From positions 103,026,416 through 103,090,415 of the forward strand of contig NC_090746.1 of the NCBI RefSeq assembly GCF_036898095.1: a DNA stretch of 64,000 nt, read 5' to 3'. The notes under the pieces were generated by a model. It searched no databases and was not told where the DNA came from. It was given only the letters and a program-made list of their open reading frames with translations. This document shows, piece after piece, positions 56,101 to 64,000 of this stretch. The stretch is from Palaemon carinicauda. Its lineage: Eukaryota; Arthropoda; Malacostraca; Decapoda; Palaemonidae. The first letter of the stretch is position 1. Each line of letters begins with the position of its first letter. The position numbers and the translations under genes are program-made.

Positions 56101-57388
56101 TTTAGTTATGAAGATAGTGGCATTATTTTATGATACTGTTTACTGTGATGCAAGTGTTTTCGCCTTCAGGGACCATATAGGGGATAGGTTTGATAGTGTG
56201 CCTTTCTAACCTCACCTAAATGTAGGACCCCTATATGCTCCCTTCACCCCCTTCCTTAGGGCATTTCCTCTGTGTAGCCTTGCTCCCCCTACCACGTAAG
56301 GGGATCAAGCTCATATCAGAGTACCTATCGCTTCTCTGTCCTCCCTAAGGAAATGATCCCCTTAGGGTTGCGTCCGAGAATGAGGAACGGCCTGCCCTTC
56401 CTCTATTGCTGAGGCTAGGTTCCTGACCTTCCCTGCAATAGCGATACGTCTTCCAACCTTCCTGGTTCAGGGCGTAATATCCCTGCTCTAGGTTAAGCTT
56501 GGGGGGAGCTAGTTCTGAGTCTTGCTTGAAACGGTACCCATGCATCGTTCTCAGCCAGGCTGCCTACCTTAGGCTAGGGAGCGTCCTCCCTTCCTTGGTG
56601 GCCGTTATGGTACAGAACCTACCCTATGGAAGACCCTTCTTCTTCTCCCCTCCCCACCTATCTCTTGTATGGCCTAGCCTATACTTAGGTTAGCCTATAC
56701 CCATCTGTCCCCTGTCCTACAACTCCTCCTTAGGGTGGCGTGATAGGGCTACCTTGAGTCCCTGTGTGCAGTCCGCTCTGGTACATATACCCTTCATAGT
56801 GTCCTATGGGGTTAGCCACTGGATGCGTTTTGTCCGCAGGGGTTCTCCCCCTCTTGGGTGTTCCCTAGCCCTCCCTTGGGCTACACTGGCTCCCGGCCGC
56901 CTGCGGCTCCCTGCCACTGGGTGATAGGGCTAGCCCCTATCATGGGTACACCCATTCAGGTGGGATGCCTTGGGGCTCGTGTCCGTACTCCTACATCCCT
57001 CCTTCTGTCTCTTTCACTGTCCTGGTGCCGGTCCCTTGCCGCCTCTACTGTCGGCGATACCGACCTCCACCCTTGGTGACACCTTTCTTGCCCCCCGTGG
57101 CCGACAGCCCTCCATGTGCCGGAGGGCTGCCGCCTCCCGTCGTCGTGCAGCCGATGGCCTACCCTCATACCTCCTTCCTTCGGTCGTCCGTCCATCGGAC
57201 CGACCCCCGGCGTGCCAATATCCATTGCCAGCAGTCCGGTTCTGCTGTAGCTCACCCTTGTCCCTGTCACCAAGCCGGCAACCTTCGGCTGCCGGAGCCT
57301 CCGCCTCCCGCCAGGGTGCCGCCGTTGTACCGGCGGCCGCCATCCTGGCATTACTCTTGACTTCTCTATTTGTCTTCCCTTTCAGCTG

Positions 57389-57550
57389 GTCACCCAACCG
57401 GTCTTGTCACAGTCGCCGGTTTTCACCCCTGCTTTCGAGCAACAGTCAACTACCTTTCGTCCCAAAGGTAGAGGCTTAAACAGAGGTGCAGGCAGAGACG
57501 CATCTCGCCGTCCTTCCAGAGGCAGAGGAGGAAGGGGAGCTAGCGGCTGA
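57389..57550 (+). pseudogene. DIRS-III gag C-terminal tail
   Basis: Frame LVTQPVLSQSPVFTPAFEQQ, then PKGRGLNRGAGRDASRRPS and RGRGGRGASG before TGA: the basic Gly/Arg tail typical of the end of a DIRS gag. It follows a strong 3' splice-site-like CTTCCCTTTCAG at 57377-57388, so the upstream gag may be joined by splicing or is lost. Confidence 0.5.
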
Positions 57551-58743
57551 GGCAGTAAACCCTCGGGACACCAGAAGCAATGAAGTGCTTCCGGTGGGAG
57601 GAAGACTCCGCCAATTCCAAGATCGTTGGACCTTCGATCCCTGGGCACACAGCATCGTCAAGAAGGGTCTAGGCTGGAGTTGGACTCAACCACCCCCAAC
57701 CTTCCAGCAATTCTTCCAACAATCAACCCCCCTTCTGGAAGAATATGTCCTAGATCTCTTGAACAAGAAGGTGATAAGGAGGGTAAAGTCAACCAGGTTC
57801 CAATGGAGACGGTTTTGCGTCCCCAAGAAGGACTCCGACAAACTCAGAGTCATTCTAGACTTATCCCCCCTCAACAAGTTCATAGCGAACAACAAGTTCA
57901 AGATGCTGACTCTCCATCAGATAAGGACCCTTCTGCCTCAAGGTTCCTAAATGGTCTCCATAGACCTGGCGGATGCCTACTGGCATGTTCCAATGAACCA
58001 CCACGCTTCCTCCTACCTAGGATTTCGACACCAAAGGAAAAGCTACGCCTTCAGGGCCATGCCCTTCGGCCTCAACGTGGCCCCTCGGATCTTCACAAAG
58101 CTGGCCGTCGCCATCGTTCAACAGCTTCGCCTCCGAGGCGTCCAGGTGATGGCCTACCTCGACGACTGGCTGGTCTGGGCTCCATCGCCCGAGGATTGTT
58201 TAAGATCCTGCAACAAAGTTACCCAGTTCCTAGAACACCTGGGATTCAAGATAAACATAAAGAAATCTCACCTCTCTCCAGCTCAGAAGTTCCAATGGTT
58301 AGGAATCCAGTGGAACCTTCAGTCACACCGCCTTTCCATTCCCCAGAAGAAAAGGAAGGAAATAGCAGGGTCTGTCAAGCGACTGCTGAAATCCAAACGG
58401 ATCTCAAGACGTCAGCAGAAACGAGTTCTAGGCTCTCTACAGTTTGCCTCAGTGACAAACCCAGTGCTACGTGCACAGCTAAAGGATGCCGCGGGAGTCT
58501 GGAGACGTTCCGCATCCATCGCTCAAAGAGACCTCAAGAGACGGCTCCCAAACAGACTTCGGTTACTCCTAAAGCCGTGGTCGGAAGCGAAGGCCCTGAA
58601 AAGGTCCATCCCTCTTCAACACCCACCTCCATCACTGAACATCCACACGGACGCTTCGCTGGAGGGTTGGGGAGGTCACTCCCACCAAAAACAGGCTCAA
58701 GGAACATGGTCTCCCCTATTCAAGACGTTTCACATCAAGCATA
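57487..58743 (+). pseudogene. DIRS-III reverse transcriptase and start of RNase H
   Basis: Opens in the frame overlapping the gag tail: RWTFDPWAHSIVKKGLGWSW, LLNKKVIRRV, WRRFCVPKKDSDKLRVILDL. A TAA at 57948-57950 sits where relatives have Trp (GSWMVS). It continues MVSIDLADAYWHVPMNHHA, FRAMPFGLNVAPRIFTKLA, catalytic YLDD at 58155-58166, INIKKSHLSPAQKFQWLGIQ, and RNase H NIHTDASLEGWGG before the truncation. About 419 codons with a single stop. Differs from DIRS-I/II RT in nearly every motif (ADAYWHV versus xDAYFxI). Confidence 0.88.
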
Positions 58744-58744
58744 A

Positions 58745-58870
58745 GAAAACATCTCGGGAGTTTCAAGATCAAACGAATAGATATTTGAACGAAACCTTCT
58801 GGGAAACACCTCATTTAAATATGGCGTTTCATTCTGATTAAATTTTCTCATTTTACTTCGTTTAGGTTTA
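58745..58870 (+). repeat. F1 repeat 3' part
   Basis: GATCAAACGAATAGAT, TCTGGGAAACA and ATTTTCTCATTTTA match 555-650. Joined directly to truncated DIRS-III RNase H. Confidence 0.8.
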
Positions 58871-58934
58871 GAGCAGAGGCCGAATGTAAAGGTCAATTTT
58901 ACCTCCGTATGTAGAACAATCACGGTGGGACTTT

Positions 58935-58936
<2 letters not shown>

Positions 58937-59008
<72 letters not shown>
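58937..59008 (+). repeat. (CT)n microsatellite
   Basis: 72 bp CT tract downstream of the F1 fragment, as at 728-785. Confidence 0.95.
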
Positions 59009-59012
<4 letters not shown>

Positions 59013-59108
59013 AAGACACTGAATGCATGACTCCAGTAGAAAGAATTATAGGATAGAATCCACAATCCTTCACTGTTAAAGATGATGATTACGAATACAT
59101 TTTGTTGT

Positions 59109-59110
<2 letters not shown>

Positions 59111-59184
<74 letters not shown>
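59111..59184 (+). repeat. (TA)n microsatellite
   Basis: 74 bp TA tract. Confidence 0.95.
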
Positions 59185-59188
<4 letters not shown>

Positions 59189-59377
59189 TATACACATCAC
59201 TATCATGGAATTATCCTATCCTGCACCTTATCCCGGATATGGTTTTCCAAAAGTTGAACGTTTAATTTTACAATTACGAGAATTCTTACTTCAAACTATA
59301 GATAACAATTTTACAAAGGAAGAAGAAATAGGAAATTTTGATTCGAGACAAGAAGTCATGTGACAGTCGTTCGTGGT

Positions 59378-59379
<2 letters not shown>

Positions 59380-59448
<69 letters not shown>
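59380..59448 (+). repeat. (CT)n microsatellite
   Basis: 69 bp CT tract. Confidence 0.95.
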
Positions 59449-59452
<4 letters not shown>

Positions 59453-59587
59453 TTGTTTGTAGACGTATTTATCTTCTGAATACTTTCCGTTTTGTAATAA
59501 CGTTATTATTCATAACCATTATTTGGTATTTCTTGATAAATATGAACACATTTGGACAACTCAGAGATCGACATGAAGTAAAAATTC

Positions 59588-59589
<2 letters not shown>

Positions 59590-59665
<76 letters not shown>
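59590..59665 (+). repeat. (GA)n microsatellite
   Basis: 76 bp GA tract with one GG interruption; complementary to the CT tract 140 bp upstream. Confidence 0.95.
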
Positions 59666-59939
59666 TTGAAGAATAGGTGTTGGAGGAAGACTGTGGGGGA
59701 TCTCGTTTTGAAATTGTCATGTAGATTGTGGGAGTGTTGGGTGTCACCCCTGATTATGATCAACTGAACTAGGTTAGAGCCATTTATACAAACCTGTTCA
59801 CACACACACACATACAAATTTCAGGTTCAAACAAGGTGTTGAACCCATTTCATTCATATGTGAGACTCATTATTCCTCTTAACTAAAAAATGTTAAGTAT
59901 ATGTGTTACACCTATTCAAGTACACAGTTATTGAAGTGA

Positions 59940-59961
59940 TATTATTATTATTATTATTATA
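59940..59961 (+). repeat. (ATT)n microsatellite
   Basis: Seven ATT units. Confidence 0.9.
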
Positions 59962-60049
59962 AACTGATTAAATCCATAGGGGCTTCATTGACTAGATACA
60001 TCAAAGGATATCCAGTTCCTTGTGATGCGCAGTGCCTATCTAACTAATA

Positions 60050-60385
60050 TCCTACGCCTATCGACGCAAAGGGCCTCGGTTGGATTTCGCCAGCCGTCTC
60101 TGTCTTGAGCTTTTAAATCAATGCTTACCCGTTCCTCATCTTCTTCATGCTTAATAGTCCTCAGTCATGTAGGCTTGGGTCTTCCAACTCTTCTGGTGCT
60201 TTGTGGAGCCCAGCTGAACGTATGGTGATTAGTTCACTATATGGCTGAGGACAATGAAGCTTGAAACGAGAAGTAGGAGACAATGAATGGAGAAGTATTG
60301 ATTCGAAATATCAACATAGAGACCACTGCCAAAACATAACCGAGGCCCTTTGCATCAATAGGCATAGGAGGAGATGATGATGGTG
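60050..60385. repeat. LINE-L 3' end as an inverted foldback
   Basis: 60053-60225 is LINE-L in minus sense (ACGCAAAGGGCCTCGGTTGG ... GGTCTTCCAACTCTTCTGG); 60240-60385 is LINE-L in plus sense (ATGGCTGAGGACAATGAAGC ... CCGAGGCCCTTTGC). The arms share about 130 bp of pairable sequence. Confidence 0.75.
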
Positions 60386-60504
60386 ATGGTTATTATTGAT
60401 ATAAATGAAAAGATCTCAAATGATTATGGTTCGAGTTTTTTAATATCTCAGATTAACCTGTTATTCCCGAAGCACTCAAATTGGGAGACCCTTTACGATC
60501 TTCC

Positions 60505-61220
<716 letters not shown>

Positions 61221-62500
61221 TGTGTTTGTGCAACCATAATCTCATTCTTGATCCTTCTGTGACTGGTCTTAAAATCTATTCAAAATCTTCTATTCAAAAT
61301 TTTACTATAAACCTTCCATGGTATACTTACAGTCCCCTGTGTGTATCAACTTTATATAACGGAACAAATGTTATTCGCAGCTATTCCCTTACAACCGTTT
61401 CCCCATCCAAACAATCCTTATTATGTTAGTCGCTCAATCACATTGCAATCATGTCAATTTCTGGTGTCTTTCCTTTCTTCAACCTCTTAATTGTTTTATT
61501 TTTGTTTTTACATCTTTAATTTCCACAAGAATTCCTAGGCTCACTCTATTTGAGTCTCCGTCACTGAGATTCTCTTTTCTTACATACTGCCCTCAATAAA
61601 TTTTCAGAATACTAATTTCATCGACTACATTCACGTTGAATAGCATCTCTCCATACACATACTTTTATTTAGAATTAATGGATGTCATCAAATTCAGGCT
61701 CTCTAATGCCTGGAGTGTGTCAGTGAACCTTTGAGCTTGATAATATGTGCATTAACTTTCTCTGTATTGAAGGCAACGTTTCATTCCCTTGGAATCCATA
61801 TGCACCATTCCCCTTCTGTTATTGTTATTGAACATTATTTGTCTGTTCATTTAATCATGTCAACCCTTATATCTTGCAACTGCATTTCATATAATACCAT
61901 TTTCCAATTCATTATGTCTCCTAATTTTACCCCTGATTCTTATTTTCTTCAATAACCCCTATTATTCCTACAAACATTTCTTTCTGCGAATGTGACCTCA
62001 TGATGGAATGTTAAAAACTCATTTACCACCCCAGGATATTTATTAATATATAATATTTCCTGTTTAGAATTGAATTGATTTGATATTGACCAGCCATCTG
62101 AAGCTTACGTATTAAAACCAAACAACCTGAAAGTGCCGTCTTAAAAGGGTACACAAATCATTCTTTGGTAATCCTTTGTCAAGATTAGTTGTAGGATTCA
62201 CTGGTCAAAAGTTGGTCCTTAATGACTTCACCATGCTAAGTAATCTGGAAATAATTATAATTACATAAAATATTAATTACCTGTTCATCATTGACCGTTT
62301 ATCTTATTTTTGTTTTGTTTTTTCAAATCTGACTTAAATGAGGCCATTAATAAGGCCACCTCATATGGATCCCATGTTCTGTATAAATACGATGTATCTG
62401 TTTTGCTTCTTTGGGAATTTGGTCCACATCAATGAGACACAAGTAATTAATCCAGTCAAGTTTTTCATTTTTCATTTAATGCGTATCACGTGTTCGCACG
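61221..62500. other. unassigned AT-rich sequence
   Basis: Short frames only (75 and 74 codons); no domain recognised. Confidence 0.45.
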
Positions 62501-62534
62501 TAATTTTACACACACGCGCATGCGTGCGCACACA

Positions 62535-63175
<641 letters not shown>

Positions 63176-63179
63176 CTTT

Positions 63180-63272
63180 GTGCTGGGCTACCTACTTTCC
63201 TTATTGAGCCACATGGCCAAGTATCACTCTGCTTTTCATCTAGAGTTGCATCTTGACTTACAATGATAATAC
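63180..63272 (+). repeat. very diverged SINE-A 3' end
   Basis: TGCTGGGCTACC...TTATTGAGCC, CTGCTTTTCATCTAGAGTTGC and a vestigial ATGATAATA tail follow the family A order with many changes. Confidence 0.4.
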
Positions 63273-64000
63273 GCAATGCGAATCAGCTTTTTTAATGACG
63301 ATCCTCTCCAACCAAAAAATTGTACTCACATGTCCAAAATTATATTTAGTGTTTGCGTGATCCCGCCCATGTTAGGCGCTTGAGAAGCATATAACCATTT
63401 GAAAGAAATTGAGTTAGAATTCAACGGGTAGTACACATAAGGAAATGATGACAAATGCGGGCGCATTTGTAACTTAGAGAAATTGATGGCATTGAGAAGA
63501 ACAACTAAAAAAGCAAATGGATGTGATCTTCATGTGGCATTCTTTTTAACGGGTTGTACAGAATAGAGACAATTTATTTTTTGATCAAATGAAAAAAATA
63601 AAGTTGGGAAGGAAGACAAAAAGAGAGAAAACTAAATGCAGTTAAGTTGCAAATTAAAGATATCAACTAGAAGTTAGTTATAATGAGATCGGAGCACAGG
63701 ACAGGACACACACGGGCATCGCTCTATTTTGTTGTTGGTGAAACACTTTTATCAAAGAAATAAATAGGGAAATTTCCAGTTGTGGTTTACATACATCATT
63801 AACTATATGCAGCATACTGCCAGTTAGATAAAAACTTATAGTAATAGATATAAACATTAGAAAAAAAAGGCACGCTGTTTGCCGGCATTTTCTTTTTCAA
63901 TTAATGGATAGTTTTTAATTTTTATGCAATACAACTATAGTTTTTACAAATTGTTATTTAAAAAACGAATTAATCAAAAGATTATATTGGGAGAAGTGTT
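63273..64000. other. unassigned AT-rich sequence
   Basis: Nothing recognised. Confidence 0.5.

Larger units (their letters stand above)
56150..58743 (+). mobile_element. DIRS-III: DIRS-superfamily retroelement, truncated in RNase H
   Basis: GC-rich 1.2-kb leader, a short Arg/Gly-rich gag tail, then RT and the start of RNase H. The RT sequence is clearly different from DIRS-I and II. It ends abruptly at about 58743, where F1 repeat sequence begins. No recombinase, MT-like domain or terminal repeat remains, so assignment to DIRS, PAT or Ngaro is open. Left boundary approximate. Confidence 0.75.

Noticed and set aside
57626..58744. 372-codon frame over DIRS-III
   Set aside because: A shadow frame; RT motifs are all in the other frame (57487-57950 and 57951-58743).

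Overview
No intact host gene can be recognised in this window. It reads as repeat-dense intergenic DNA from an arthropod, most likely a decapod crustacean such as a shrimp. That assignment is an inference from three things: very dense dinucleotide and trinucleotide microsatellites ((CT/GA)n, (TA)n, (ATT/AAT)n; roughly 6% of the bases by hand count), several DIRS-type tyrosine-recombinase retrotransposons, and AAT-tailed SINE-like repeats seen more than a dozen times. One assembly gap of exactly 500 N lies at 49198-49697. Most long open frames are translations of microsatellites and were left out.

Layout. Positions 1-26 kb hold short interspersed repeats, several present twice or more within the window: an SSR-bounded 660-bp family (F1), a 690-bp family (F2, copies 52 kb apart), F3, F4, F5, the SINE-like families A and B, and an AGGTCA-rich repeat. 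Fragments of several non-LTR retrotransposons are mixed in. A 1.7-kb hAT DNA transposon fossil sits at 16068-17754, with 15-bp terminal inverted repeats, an 8-bp target duplication and a paralogous empty site at about 7.46 kb. A block at 11.74-13.07 kb is duplicated at 22.09-24.07 kb, and the second copy has gained a SINE and a long (TA)n tract.

Positions 26.9-27.6 kb carry the 5' end of a DIRS gag gene cut by a (TA)n tract. At 31.9-34.7 kb lies an unusual unit: a 68-bp tandem array, G/C-run hairpins, and a divergently placed exon-like open frame (minus strand) with a zinc-ribbon-like Cys pattern and a perfect GTAAGT splice donor. Positions 34888-41238 are an almost complete but dead DIRS element (DIRS-I) with inverted terminal repeats and an internal complementary region joining the complements of both ends. 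A foldback MITE follows at 41640-41902. A second, younger-looking DIRS element (DIRS-II) runs from about 42.0 kb into the gap. Its gag is about 1,318 codons long and includes a 45-residue tandem repeat; RT-RNase H-methyltransferase-like pol and tyrosine recombinase follow. Each reading frame carries one or two disabling lesions.

Positions 49.9-56.1 kb hold degenerate non-LTR fragments, an unrecognised coding fossil on the minus strand, a full-length SINE-A and a large (TA)n block. Positions 56.15-58.74 kb hold a third, more distant DIRS-superfamily element (DIRS-III), truncated inside RNase H and fused to repeat F1. The last 5 kb are microsatellites, a second F2 copy and AT-rich sequence with nothing recognisable.

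Functional picture: the coding content is that of mobile elements. In DIRS elements gag, RT/RNase H and the tyrosine recombinase make a circular DNA intermediate that integrates without a DDE integrase. The inverted ends and internal complementary region of DIRS-I are the sequence trace of that route. All copies here appear inactive.
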